Shown piece by piece: positions 1 through 8,710 of a stretch of DNA of 10,641 nt. Source of the stretch: an uncultured bacterium (GTDB lineage Bacteria > Bacillota > Clostridia > Peptostreptococcales > Anaerovoracaceae); assembly GCA_905214195.1 (NCBI GenBank), contig CAJMLH010000049.1:1-10641 (forward strand), read 5' to 3'. The translations under genes and the position numbers were made by a program. Under the pieces are notes generated by a model. That model was not told the DNA's origin and did no database searches. It was given only the letters and a program-made list of their open reading frames with translations. Position 1 is the stretch's first letter. Each line of letters opens with the position of its first letter.

Positions 1-10
1 GTAAAAAATA

Positions 11-3000
11 ATGTCTGTATTGTTTATCTCCTGCAACGTATCTGTACTGTATACCAAAGATGGAGAAGAGGATAGTAACAGTGATGTGATATACAATGCA
101 CTGTCAGAAGAAGACTTAGCCGCTTATGAACAGGAAAGAGACGAAGCATTCAGAAGAATACCTGACGACTATATGCCGGATGAAGATTCCGAATACTATA
201 ATCCGCCGGATGTTACACCTTTGGATGACGGATACTTGAAACTTGTATCAAAGAATATAAGGAAAGTACTAAACCTTAAAAATAATCAGATACCGGCTTT
301 GAAAAAAATAATACAGGATTACAGCACAAGTGAAAATCAAGCCCCGGAAAGCCTATACAAGCTCATAAAGGATGAATTTGGCAAGGTGGCAGAAAGAAAT
401 AAGTTGCAAGATATTTCTGAGGTAAAGGCTTTTATAAGACAAACGGGAATAAGGGTATCTGATTACATAAAAAGCGAGATACCCGATTACGCAAGTTGGA
501 AGCAAAAACAATTCGGCAAAATGAAAATAGCTGCCGGCGGCCTTGAGGTTGATGATGTCTATGAGGGATTAAAAGATGTATATCCGCAGTTTTTTCCTGA
601 GGATATAATCAACCCTGCCGAGCAGTTAATGCAGATTTCGGAAGTTGTAGGAATGAATGATACTGTAATCGAAAAATATTCAATTCCGGAAGAAGACATA
701 CAATTTGCGGCAGATTTTATCTATGACAGCGTTTACGACTACAAGCAGCAAAAAAGATTGGAATATGCAATGCAGGATGATATTGCACCTGTAAATGAAA
801 GCAGAATCCCACATAACCTATTTGACAACGGAGACATTGCTCCGGTTAAATCCAATTTTGACAGTAACGATTTCTCTAAGTCTGTGGGTGTACAGCAAAA
901 GTATGATGCAAAAACAGAAACAATAACGGAAAGTGAGCGAGATGTAGAGACAGAAAGACTTGAGCGGAAGAAAAAACAAGCGATTGAGGATTTGGGAAGC
1001 TTAGAAGAGTATACAAGCCGTAAAGCGGATGAACTTTATCAAGAAGTCAGAACAATGAGAAAAGGTAAACAAGCATCAGAAGATTTAGGTTATATATTAG
1101 ACCACTTGTTTGTTGGAATTGATAAAGAAAGCGCAGAGTATGACCGCAAAAAGGATAGGATATATAAGAATATAACGGACACATTGATAAGAATGTCTAA
1201 GAACCCGAACAAGCCCGAAAGACCGAGGGGATATATCGAATCAATAATAAGAGAAGCTATTGAAAGCCGTTACAGATGGGATATAGCTGCTATAAATTCA
1301 TGGGAGCTTGACCCGGTTGCCAAAACAAGAAGAGAGCTGAGAAGGAACCTTATAAACAAAGACCCTGAATTTATGAAAAAGGCTTTAAGTTCAGCAAAAA
1401 ATCGCAACAGGCTTTTTATGAACAATACAGACACCATCAGAACCACGGAGCTTGTATTTGGAAGAGAAAACGGCAAAATTATAAACGACATGATTTTCCA
1501 AAAGGCGATAGACAACGAAGCTGACAGTATTGCATGGCAGAATAAAGAAAGAAAGGAAATAGCAGCACTTGGTATAAAAGCAAAGGACAAGTTCGGGAAA
1601 GTCACAAAAGAATCAGCTGCTGTACAAAAATACGGCGAGGGAAAGTATCTTGATGATAATGGCGAATATGTAATATATGATGATGAGGCTCTTGAAAAGG
1701 AGTTTGAGAATCCCGATGACAGAGCAAAAATAATAAATGCAGCACGGGTAATCAGACAGAAATACGATGAGTATATAGACAAGGCGAATGAAGTACTTAC
1801 AAGCCTTAAGTTTGACCCTATACCGAAAAGAGACGATTACATGAGGCATTTCCAAGTATTGAATGATAAGTTTTCTCAGTTTGGAATACCTTTCAATCCT
1901 CAAAGCATGCAAGAGCATGTGTTGCCTACGGATATTAACGGATTAACGGAGTTCTGGTCGCCGCAAAAGAATTACTTTGCGAATTTAAGGCCGAGAGAGG
2001 GCATGAGAACAACACTCGATGCTATAACGGGAATTGATGGATATATAAGCGGGATTGCAAACCTTATTTATCATACGGAAGACATTCAAAGAGGCAGGGC
2101 ATTTGAAGAGCTTATCAGAGAAACCTTTGGAGAAGATAAAGGCTGGGAAAACCTCAAGGAGCTGCCTGAGGAAGAACAAGCGGAGAGGATAGAGCAGATA
2201 CAAGGGAAACACCTGTCGAGATATGCGGCTTGGCTACATGAATGGACAAACAATTTAGCAGGCAAGAAAAGTAAAAAAGACAGAGCTACTGAAGAGGATT
2301 TCGACAGAAAAGGATTCACTATTTTAGATGAAATGGGAAAGGGAGCAAGTGGCACCATGTTAGGGCTTAACCTTTCATCGGCATTAACTAACCTTATAGC
2401 ACCTGTTCAGGCGATGGCAAAAACCAACAAGGCTGCGGTGCTAAGAGGAACTGCGGATACTATCAAAAATATTTTTATTAAAGATAGCTTTATGGAAGAC
2501 AACAGGTTTTTGACGGCAAGGATGGGAACAGAAATGCTGTCAAAGAGGCCTTGGGACAAGATTAGAGATACCGGCTTTATATTTATGAAAGGAATGGACT
2601 GGTTTGCTTCAAATCAGATAGTAAGGTCGAAATATTACGAACTCAAATCAAAAGGGCTAAGCGATGAGGAGGCACATGCCGAGTCAGGACAATTTGCGGC
2701 CCGCATCATGGGAGACAGAACCAAAGGGGCAATGCCGCAGCTATATAATTCCAAGGTGTTCAATATATTGGCACAGTTTCAGCTTGAAGTAAATAATCAG
2801 ATTTACAGTATGTTTTACGATACATACCATGAGAGTAGGGAGAGCGCTAAAGAAAGAGCAGGAAGTACTGCTGCCGGAATGGTATTCACTTTGGGGCAGC
2901 TGTTTACATTTACGCACATTTTCGGACAGACATTTAAAGCTATTGCAGGCTATAACCCCACATTTGATGTAATCGCCATATTAGGAACGGCTCTTGGTAT

Positions 3001-4015
3001 AGGAGATGATGACGATGACAAGACTCTGACTGAGAGATTGCAAAAAGCGGCAGATATGCTTATAGATGCGCTGCCGTATTCCAGTTTGCTTTCGGACGGA
3101 GGAAGAATCCCCGTTACAAACATGATACCGGATATAATGGGGATTATTACGGGAAGTGAGGACGAATACGGACGAAAAAAGACTATGGCAAGCGAGGGCA
3201 AAAAAATACTGCCGTACTTACTGCCTACAGGCGGAAACCAAATCAAAAAGACTATTGGCGGTCTAAAGATGTTCAGTGATGACTTGCCCGTAACAGGTTC
3301 ATATACAGACAAGGGGGATTTGCGATTCCCGGTTAAGGAAAATCCTGCAAATGTGGTACAAGCTGCCATATTCGGGCAGTGGGCAAACAAGAATGCAAGA
3401 GAATATTTTGATAAAGAAGTAGGGGTCATGGACGGAGACGCCATAGAAGAATACAGAGATTTGAATATACCTATATCTGACTACTGGAAATACAGAGAAG
3501 AATTAAGGAGTAAAGACAGCGCTGCTGAAAAAATTGAGTACATAAACAGCTTAGACCTATCTGTAAGAAAGAAAAACATCATGGTAAACAACAGGATAAA
3601 ACGAGAGAATCCATTTGACCTTGAGAACTATGATGATTTTGAAAGTTACGAGGAATTTAAATTTGCCACAGACCATCCGGAAGAATATCTTATAGCAAGA
3701 GCATCTGGAGGATATAAAAAGTATGAAATGATGAAATTTGTATTTAATGCAATTAAGGCAGATAAAGATGATTACGGAAAGAGCATAAGCGGCAGCAGAA
3801 AAGAAAAAATAATAAATTTCTTAAACAGTTCAAGCACAATGGACTATGGCGAGAAGTTAATTCTTTTCAAAAAACAATATACGGCAGATGATACTTATAA
3901 TTATGAGATTATAGATTACTTAAACAGCAGAGACGATATAAATTACGAAGAAATGAGAACTATCTTAACGGAATTGGGATTCACGGTTGACCTACAAGGA
4001 AATATAAGTTGGTAG
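11..4015 (+). CDS. Large polyvalent phage protein, probable internal virion/DNA-ejection type (C-terminal modules)
   Basis: The 1334-residue product resembles the C-terminal part of the very large multi-domain proteins of Firmicutes phages and prophages. Recognisable blocks run in order: NSDVIYN (about 24-30), like the NxDIRYS junction of such proteins; a FPEDIINPAEQL block (about 194-206); two DIAPV repeats (about 257 and 275); a charged coiled-coil stretch (about 300-330); a block with PIPKRDDYMRHF, LPTDINGLTEF and YHTEDIQRGRAF (about 603-705); WLHEWTNNLAGKKS (about 741); NLSSALTNLIAPVQA (about 787); a hydrophobic stretch (about 952-996) followed by an Asp run; LPTGGNQIKKTIGGL (about 1070); and FGQWANKNAREYF (about 1120). 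The last 200 residues are charged. I see no enzyme active site. A role as a virion-internal or ejection protein is inferred from size, the hydrophobic stretch and its place before the tail genes. The start is doubtful: no ribosome binding site precedes ATG 11, and an in-frame stop lies at 2-4. GTG at 86, behind GGAGAAGAGG, is an alternative. Confidence 0.7.
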   Translation: MSVLFISCNVSVLYTKDGEEDSNSDVIYNALSEEDLAAYEQERDEAFRRIPDDYMPDEDSEYYNPPDVTPLDDGYLKLVSKNIRKVLNLKNNQIPALKKIIQDYSTSENQAPESLYKLIKDEFGKVAERNKLQDISEVKAFIRQTGIRVSDYIKSEIPDYASWKQKQFGKMKIAAGGLEVDDVYEGLKDVYPQFFPEDIINPAEQLMQISEVVGMNDTVIEKYSIPEEDIQFAADFIYDSVYDYKQQKRLEYAMQDDIAPVNESRIPHNLFDNGDIAPVKSNFDSNDFSKSVGVQQKYDAKTETITESERDVETERLERKKKQAIEDLGSLEEYTSRKADELYQEVRTMRKGKQASEDLGYILDHLFVGIDKESAEYDRKKDRIYKNITDTLIRMSKNPNKPERPRGYIESIIREAIESRYRWDIAAINSWELDPVAKTRRELRRNLINKDPEFMKKALSSAKNRNRLFMNNTDTIRTTELVFGRENGKIINDMIFQKAIDNEADSIAWQNKERKEIAALGIKAKDKFGKVTKESAAVQKYGEGKYLDDNGEYVIYDDEALEKEFENPDDRAKIINAARVIRQKYDEYIDKANEVLTSLKFDPIPKRDDYMRHFQVLNDKFSQFGIPFNPQSMQEHVLPTDINGLTEFWSPQKNYFANLRPREGMRTTLDAITGIDGYISGIANLIYHTEDIQRGRAFEELIRETFGEDKGWENLKELPEEEQAERIEQIQGKHLSRYAAWLHEWTNNLAGKKSKKDRATEEDFDRKGFTILDEMGKGASGTMLGLNLSSALTNLIAPVQAMAKTNKAAVLRGTADTIKNIFIKDSFMEDNRFLTARMGTEMLSKRPWDKIRDTGFIFMKGMDWFASNQIVRSKYYELKSKGLSDEEAHAESGQFAARIMGDRTKGAMPQLYNSKVFNILAQFQLEVNNQIYSMFYDTYHESRESAKERAGSTAAGMVFTLGQLFTFTHIFGQTFKAIAGYNPTFDVIAILGTALGIGDDDDDKTLTERLQKAADMLIDALPYSSLLSDGGRIPVTNMIPDIMGIITGSEDEYGRKKTMASEGKKILPYLLPTGGNQIKKTIGGLKMFSDDLPVTGSYTDKGDLRFPVKENPANVVQAAIFGQWANKNAREYFDKEVGVMDGDAIEEYRDLNIPISDYWKYREELRSKDSAAEKIEYINSLDLSVRKKNIMVNNRIKRENPFDLENYDDFESYEEFKFATDHPEEYLIARASGGYKKYEMMKFVFNAIKADKDDYGKSISGSRKEKIINFLNSSSTMDYGEKLILFKKQYTADDTYNYEIIDYLNSRDDINYEEMRTILTELGFTVDLQGNISW

Positions 4016-4023
4016 AAAGGGGG
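4016..4023 (+). promoter_or_regulatory. Ribosome binding site that questions the start of the 742-residue tail protein
   Basis: AAAGGGGG follows the stop codon of the 1334-residue gene directly. It ends only 1 nt before ATG 4025 but 7 nt before the in-frame GTG at 4031. Normal spacing therefore favours the GTG, which would shorten the protein by two residues. Confidence 0.6.
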
Positions 4024-4024
4024 A

Positions 4025-6253
4025 ATGGCAGTGAATATAAAACAGGATAGGAATGGAGTAAGGTCGGCACAGGACCTTGAGAGAAAGTATGACCTACTCG
4101 GAATGAGGAAAGAAGTGAGCAAGGCTCAAGAGGGTGCAAAGAAAACAAATGCCGAGCTTGAAGAATTTATAAAGGAGACAACAGAGGGATTTGCCGACCT
4201 ACAAAAGGAGTTGGACGGCAAAATCGAGACATGGTTCTATAGCGGCGAGCCATCGCTCACAAAAGAACCGACCACTTTATGGCCTAAAGAAAAGTACAAC
4301 AACCATGTCGGAGATTTATATTACGATAAGGATACAGGCAAGAGCTATCGCTTCAGCAAAGATGGCGATGTTTACCAATGGCTCTATATAGAAGACAGAG
4401 ATTTGTCTGAAGCCTTAGCCCTTGCAAGTGCAGCGAAAGATACCGCAGATAAGAAGAGACAGATTTTTGTCACAGAACCCACTCCCCCTTATGATAAGGG
4501 GGATTTGTGGTTTAAGGAAAAGGAAATTTACATATGTCAAACACCGAAGAACGGAGGAATGTTTAAGGAGGAAGACTTTGTTATTGCTACCGATTACAGC
4601 GAAAGAATAGAGGATGTTAAAAAAGAACTTTCTGTTATCAATGCGGATGTGGGACATATTTCAACACTTCTTTTCGGAAGCGCTACAGGTATTACGCTGC
4701 ATACGGAATTTGCCAATGCGGTGGTTGCCCTCATATCTGATGCGACAATCGGAAGTGCAAAGATTATCTCTCTTGTAGCTGACAAAATAACGAGCGGACA
4801 GCTTAATACAAACAGAGTAAATATACAGTCGGAGTCAGGCCGTTTAAGAATAACCGGCGATACGATAATTATAAAAGACTCAACACAGACAAGGGTACAG
4901 ATAGGCAAAGATGCGAACGAGGATTACAACATTTACATTTTAGATGCAGCAGGGAACATAATGTTCGATGCGACAGGCGTTCATAAAGATGCGATAAAAA
5001 GTCCCATAATAGTTGACGATATGGTTTCGGACAATGCAAATATATCTGCCGGCAAATTAGATATAGATTCATTGTTTACAGAAATTAACGGAAGCCAAAA
5101 GACCATAAAAGCTACTAAAATAGTTTTTGATGATACAGGGCAAACACTTGATGTAACATTTAACAAGATGGTTACTGATGTAGATGATATAACCCTTGTT
5201 ATACAATCTCAAGGCACTGCGATAAAAGCCATACAGGGGCAAATTGAAGCTAAAATATGGCAGCAGGATATAAACCAAGCCACGAGCAGTATGGAAACTA
5301 AATATAACACATTATCAAGTGATGTTGATTCGTTAAAGATAGAGATAGGCGAAACCACATCAAAGACATTGGTAAATATTAAGTTTGAATATGCAAAAAA
5401 TGATTCTGCTACTGTTGCGCCAACAACAGGGTGGTCAAAGGATTTTCCGACATGGGAAAACGGCAAATATATATGGCAAAAGTCAAGCATGACAAAAGGT
5501 GACGGTGAAGAAACAGTTATAGGTGTTGCATGTATAACAGGAGCAAAGGGAGCTGTGGGAACACCGGGCAAACCGGGAGAAAAAGGAGAGCAGGGATTAG
5601 GGATTAAATCCAAGAAAGAACAATATTACTTATCTACATCCGATAAAGAGCTTGCAGGAGGCCAATGGGAAGATACAATGCCGGCATGGGAGATAGATAA
5701 GTATCTTTGGATAAGAGAGCAGATAACTTGGACTGATGAAACTGTGACAGATACTCCGGGAGTATTAGCCTCTGCAATAAACTCGGCAAATGAGCTTTCA
5801 AAAGAAGCAAGTGATAAAGCGCAAGAAAATGCTTCTGCATTTGATAGTGCAGTAAAAGACTTAAAAACCACTATAGATGTTGAGAAAGGTAGAATAAATA
5901 CAACAGTTTCGGACATAGAGAGCTTAAAAGGGGATGTTAAAAATCAAAAGACGAATATAGAACAAACCGCAAAGAAAGTAGAGATAATTCAAAAAGCGAC
6001 AGACGGAATCAATACCTTTTTTACATTCGATGAAAATTTAATTATAGGAAAGTCTGACAGTGAAATTAAGTCAGTACAAGATAATGATTCGTATGAATTT
6101 GTAAATAAATCGGGCGATAAAATTTTGGAGTTGAATACTAAAGGTGTGAATTCTCCGGCAGTAAATATATCGAGGCAGATAAGAATCGGTGAAAAGTGGG
6201 CGATAAGACCCGGAAAAAACAATAACTTAAATGATGTATGGATAGGAGGTTAA
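4025..6253 (+). CDS. Modular phage tail protein, Gp58-like/minor structural (tail fibre)
   Basis: This 742-residue protein has the mosaic build of Gram-positive phage minor structural proteins. It begins with a VRSAQDLERKYDL motif and a coiled coil (to about 65). Two short modules follow: WFYSGEPS to GDLYYDKDTG (about 68-120), and QIFVTEPTPPYDKGDLWF (about 146-165). A long beta-rich stretch with SAKII, ADKITSGQ and SAGKL motifs (about 240-400) is typical of Gp58-like proteins. Two Trp-rich modules (about 450-505 and 527-585) flank a collagen-like run of seven Gly-X-Y triplets (506-526). A second coiled coil (about 590-660) leads to a C-terminal NLIIGKS to WAIRPGKN module. The likely role is an elongated trimeric fibre or baseplate part at the tail tip. 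It follows the 1334-residue gene by 9 nt and precedes the DUF859-like gene by 1 nt, so co-translation is likely. Annotated from ATG 4025, but GTG 4031 has better ribosome-binding-site spacing. No enzymatic motif was recognised. Confidence 0.82.
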   Translation: MAVNIKQDRNGVRSAQDLERKYDLLGMRKEVSKAQEGAKKTNAELEEFIKETTEGFADLQKELDGKIETWFYSGEPSLTKEPTTLWPKEKYNNHVGDLYYDKDTGKSYRFSKDGDVYQWLYIEDRDLSEALALASAAKDTADKKRQIFVTEPTPPYDKGDLWFKEKEIYICQTPKNGGMFKEEDFVIATDYSERIEDVKKELSVINADVGHISTLLFGSATGITLHTEFANAVVALISDATIGSAKIISLVADKITSGQLNTNRVNIQSESGRLRITGDTIIIKDSTQTRVQIGKDANEDYNIYILDAAGNIMFDATGVHKDAIKSPIIVDDMVSDNANISAGKLDIDSLFTEINGSQKTIKATKIVFDDTGQTLDVTFNKMVTDVDDITLVIQSQGTAIKAIQGQIEAKIWQQDINQATSSMETKYNTLSSDVDSLKIEIGETTSKTLVNIKFEYAKNDSATVAPTTGWSKDFPTWENGKYIWQKSSMTKGDGEETVIGVACITGAKGAVGTPGKPGEKGEQGLGIKSKKEQYYLSTSDKELAGGQWEDTMPAWEIDKYLWIREQITWTDETVTDTPGVLASAINSANELSKEASDKAQENASAFDSAVKDLKTTIDVEKGRINTTVSDIESLKGDVKNQKTNIEQTAKKVEIIQKATDGINTFFTFDENLIIGKSDSEIKSVQDNDSYEFVNKSGDKILELNTKGVNSPAVNISRQIRIGEKWAIRPGKNNNLNDVWIGG

Positions 6254-6254
6254 A

Positions 6255-8111
6255 ATGTATTCATACGATTTTGAAACAAATACAAACAATCAATACCATG
6301 CGGTTTTAACGGTTTCAGAAGTTTCTCAATCCATTGAAAATAATCAGACCACATTGGAGTACAGATTGGTGCTTTATGTTGGAAGAAATAATTTTACAGG
6401 ATATACAATAGGTCATGAGGTATACATAAACGGAAGCAGGGTTGCTTACCACGATAATAGCGGAGCACAGACATCCATGTCGCAAAACAGCTCAAAAGTT
6501 GTTTGCAGCGGAAGAACGGTAGTGTCTCATGAGAGCCATGGCGGAAAAACTATTTCTTTGAGCGCAAGAATATGGACAAATAATTTATCGTATCTACCGG
6601 TTAGTTTATCGGTAAGCAGCAATATGGCGCTTACAACCATACCTCGTGCAACTACGCCTGTCCTTTCAGCTGCAAGCATAGAGATGGGTAAACAGGTTAC
6701 GATAACGACAAATGGCGCTTCTTCAAATTTCACACACAAGCTGTCATATCAATTTGGAGGTGCAAAAGGAGAGATAAGTTCGGCTTGGACTCCTCCGGTG
6801 ACTCTTGCGAAACAAATACCGTCCAACACAAGTGGAACTGCTATAATTAAATGTGAAACATATAGCGGAGATACTTTAATAGGAAGTAAAACGGTAAACT
6901 TAAAATTGACTGTACCTGCATCAGTGAAGCCTGCGATTAGTGGAATTACTGTGAGTGAAGCTGCAACAGATGTTACAAATAAATTTGCATTAAGTAATAA
7001 ATTTGTAAAAACATTATCGAAGCTTTTAGTCCAAATAACAGTTGATACACAGAATGCCCAAGGGGCAGTTGTAAGTAGTTATACAACAGAGATTGATAAG
7101 ATAAAATATTCGGGTAATAAGTTTACGACAAAAGAGTTGAATAATTCGGGTTCATTGGCTATAAAGGCAAGTATCACCGATAGCAGGGGAAGAACATCAA
7201 CGCTTACAAAAAACATTACAGTAATTGATTATGCAAAGCCTCAGATAGATTTAAACCTTGCAGTAAACGGAAATAAAGCGACTGCAACAATGAGCGGAAA
7301 AGTTTTTTCAGTCGATTCTAAAAATACAAAAAAACTTGTTATTAAACACAAGAAAATAAGCGATGTAAATTATAGCATTGCGGAAATTGCTCTTGGCAGT
7401 ACAGAGTGGACCTTTGAAAAAACTAAGGATATAACGGTAGACCCGGAAATAACTCACGAGATAGTGGCTGAATTAACCGATAAAATGGGAACTGTTTCGG
7501 ATGAAGCAACTACTGGAGTTATCTTGATGTCGAGACTTGCCGGAGGCAAGGGGGTTTGCTTTTTCGGCGAAGCGACAAGAGAGGGTCTTGAAGTAAAAGG
7601 GCCTGTGTATTTTAATGGCAGGAATGTACTTAGTGAGATTGACGGAAAGGTACAAAGCGGTGGTGTAACCGGAGAAGACGGCGGGCACAAAATGGCTCTG
7701 TCATGGAATGGTTCAAGAATAATTGTAGGCGTAGATAATAATGCCGCAGTGAAAACACTACTTGATACAAGCATAGTTATTGATTATATCATCGGCCATC
7801 ATATTTCTGGCGGTTGGGAGTATATCAAGTGGGCAAGCGGCAGAGTGGAAGCTTGGCGCAGATGGACTTCTACCAACTTAGCAACAAGTGGAACGCAAGG
7901 CGGGTTTTATTACAGGATTTATGCACTTACATTACCAAGCGGTCTCTTTAAGTCAATAACAGATGCCCATGCTGATTGTCATTGGGGAACAGGAACTTCT
8001 TGGGCATCAGCACGAAATGTAACAACAGAAGCATTTGAAGGAATCTATTACTCGAATCAAAATGGCGGTGCAGGAACTTTTTATAACTATGTAAGAGGGA
8101 AGTGGAAATAA
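6255..8111 (+). CDS. DUF859-like phage tail/receptor-binding protein
   Basis: The 618-residue product resembles the DUF859 family of phage structural proteins found next to the lysis genes in streptococcal and other Gram-positive phages. Residues 1-125 form a beta-rich domain (YDFETNTNNQYHAVLTVS, with GYTIGHEVYINGSRV and a GGKTISLSARIW strand). Several Ig-like repeats follow to about 425, rich in Ser, Thr, Val and Lys, with KPAISGITVSEA and DSRGRTST turns. A GGKGVCFFGEATREGLEVKG hinge (about 429-448) leads to a C-terminal head (about 515-618) with YIKWASGRVEAWRRW and a Gly/Tyr-rich end. Such heads often carry receptor specificity, so I infer a host-binding role; the family itself has no settled biochemical function. 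A clear GGAGG at 6245-6249 lies 5 nt before ATG 6255, inside the end of the upstream gene, so translational coupling is likely. The stop overlaps the next start (TAATG). Confidence 0.8.
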   Translation: MYSYDFETNTNNQYHAVLTVSEVSQSIENNQTTLEYRLVLYVGRNNFTGYTIGHEVYINGSRVAYHDNSGAQTSMSQNSSKVVCSGRTVVSHESHGGKTISLSARIWTNNLSYLPVSLSVSSNMALTTIPRATTPVLSAASIEMGKQVTITTNGASSNFTHKLSYQFGGAKGEISSAWTPPVTLAKQIPSNTSGTAIIKCETYSGDTLIGSKTVNLKLTVPASVKPAISGITVSEAATDVTNKFALSNKFVKTLSKLLVQITVDTQNAQGAVVSSYTTEIDKIKYSGNKFTTKELNNSGSLAIKASITDSRGRTSTLTKNITVIDYAKPQIDLNLAVNGNKATATMSGKVFSVDSKNTKKLVIKHKKISDVNYSIAEIALGSTEWTFEKTKDITVDPEITHEIVAELTDKMGTVSDEATTGVILMSRLAGGKGVCFFGEATREGLEVKGPVYFNGRNVLSEIDGKVQSGGVTGEDGGHKMALSWNGSRIIVGVDNNAAVKTLLDTSIVIDYIIGHHISGGWEYIKWASGRVEAWRRWTSTNLATSGTQGGFYYRIYALTLPSGLFKSITDAHADCHWGTGTSWASARNVTTEAFEGIYYSNQNGGAGTFYNYVRGKWK

Positions 8112-8386
8112 TGATTTCAAAAGAAATTTTAAAAAAGTATGATGTTGAGACTATCGAAAGCCGTATTGAACATGGGGCAAGCAAAGAACAGGCAGAAGAA
8201 GATACGCTTAGAAATTTTTTAACAAATACCGATTATGTAGCAAATAAAATAGCCGAAGCAGTTTTTTTGAACGAAGAAACCCAAGACTACACAGAAATTC
8301 TTCAAATGAGGAAATATGCACGAGGTAGGATTGATGAGATAATGAAAGAGAAAAAAACAGATAAGGTTGATGGATTGATATTGTAG
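8111..8386 (+). CDS. Small phage protein of unknown function
   Basis: The product has 91 residues, is acidic and predicted helical, and has no membrane segment or catalytic motif. Its central TDYVANKIAEAV followed by TEILQMRKYARGRIDEI resembles small proteins often found between tail-fibre and holin genes of Gram-positive phages; this is a recollection of a pattern, not a database match. ATG 8111 overlaps the tail gene stop (TAATG), with GAGGG at 8095-8099 about 11 nt upstream. An in-frame GTG at 8102 would add three residues but sits almost on the ribosome binding site, so ATG is preferred. As the last gene before the terminator at 8429 it belongs to the structural operon. It could be a fibre chaperone or a minor virion part, but nothing in the sequence decides this. 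Confidence 0.75.
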   Translation: MISKEILKKYDVETIESRIEHGASKEQAEEDTLRNFLTNTDYVANKIAEAVFLNEETQDYTEILQMRKYARGRIDEIMKEKKTDKVDGLIL

Positions 8387-8428
8387 AAGCAAGATAATAT
8401 TAAAATCTAAAAAAGCAATAAAAAGTTT

Positions 8429-8455
8429 AAAGCAGCTCATAAGGGGCTGTTTTTT
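8429..8455 (+). terminator. Rho-independent terminator or attenuator between structural and lysis genes
   Basis: The stem AAAGCAGCTC (8429-8438) pairs with GGGCTGTTTT (8444-8453) around a 5-nt loop, with two G-T wobbles. A T run spans 8450-8455. The GC core is short, so leaky termination is plausible. It lies 34 nt before the holin start, and no convincing promoter sits between the two. Confidence 0.7.
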
Positions 8456-8488
8456 ATATTATCAAAATGAAAGAAAGGAAAAAGAAAA

Positions 8489-8710
8489 ATGAAAATGAAT
8501 GACAGAATTTACGATTTGTTAAAGTGGATTGCAATGGTGGTACTACCTGCGATAGGTACCTTGTACTTTGCCCTTGCAGGCATATGGGATTTTCCATATG
8601 GCGAAGAAATCGTAGGAACCATAACAGCAATTGACGCATTTTTAGGAGCGTTGCTTGGGATAAGCACCGCAGGGTATAACAAAAGAAAAGGAGAGGAGAC
8701 AACAAAATGA
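8489..8710 (+). CDS. Phage holin, small two-helix Dp-1/r1t-like class
   Basis: This 73-residue membrane protein has two predicted transmembrane helices, about residues 13-33 (WIAMVVLPAIGTLYFALAGIW) and 41-61 (ending FLGALLGIST), and a charged C-terminus (NKRKGEETTK). The arrangement of LLKW, LPAIGTLYFALAGIW, PYGEEIVGTITAIDAFLG and YNK closely matches the small holins of phages such as Dp-1 and r1t as I know them. Holins form lesions in the cytoplasmic membrane at a set time, releasing or activating the endolysin. AGGAA at 8477-8481 supports ATG 8489; the in-frame ATG at 8495 is less well spaced, but a dual start could exist. The gene overlaps the next by ATGA. The endolysin is not adjacent but lies about 850 nt downstream, beyond an insert. 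Confidence 0.88.
   Translation: MKMNDRIYDLLKWIAMVVLPAIGTLYFALAGIWDFPYGEEIVGTITAIDAFLGALLGISTAGYNKRKGEETTK

Noticed and set aside
2950..3444. 164-residue open frame on the minus strand inside the large virion protein gene
   Set aside because: It is the complement of a well-conserved coding block, has Ser/Pro/Phe-rich shadow composition, and no family resemblance.
8102..8110. GTG 8102 as the start of the small post-tail protein
   Set aside because: It would sit almost directly on the GAGGG ribosome binding site; ATG 8111 has workable spacing and the common TAATG overlap.
8375..8403. TTGATA-17-TATTAA as a promoter for the holin genes
   Set aside because: The -10 matches only four of six, the -35 lies inside coding sequence, and the transcript would run into the terminator at 8429-8455. 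It was kept only as a remote possibility.
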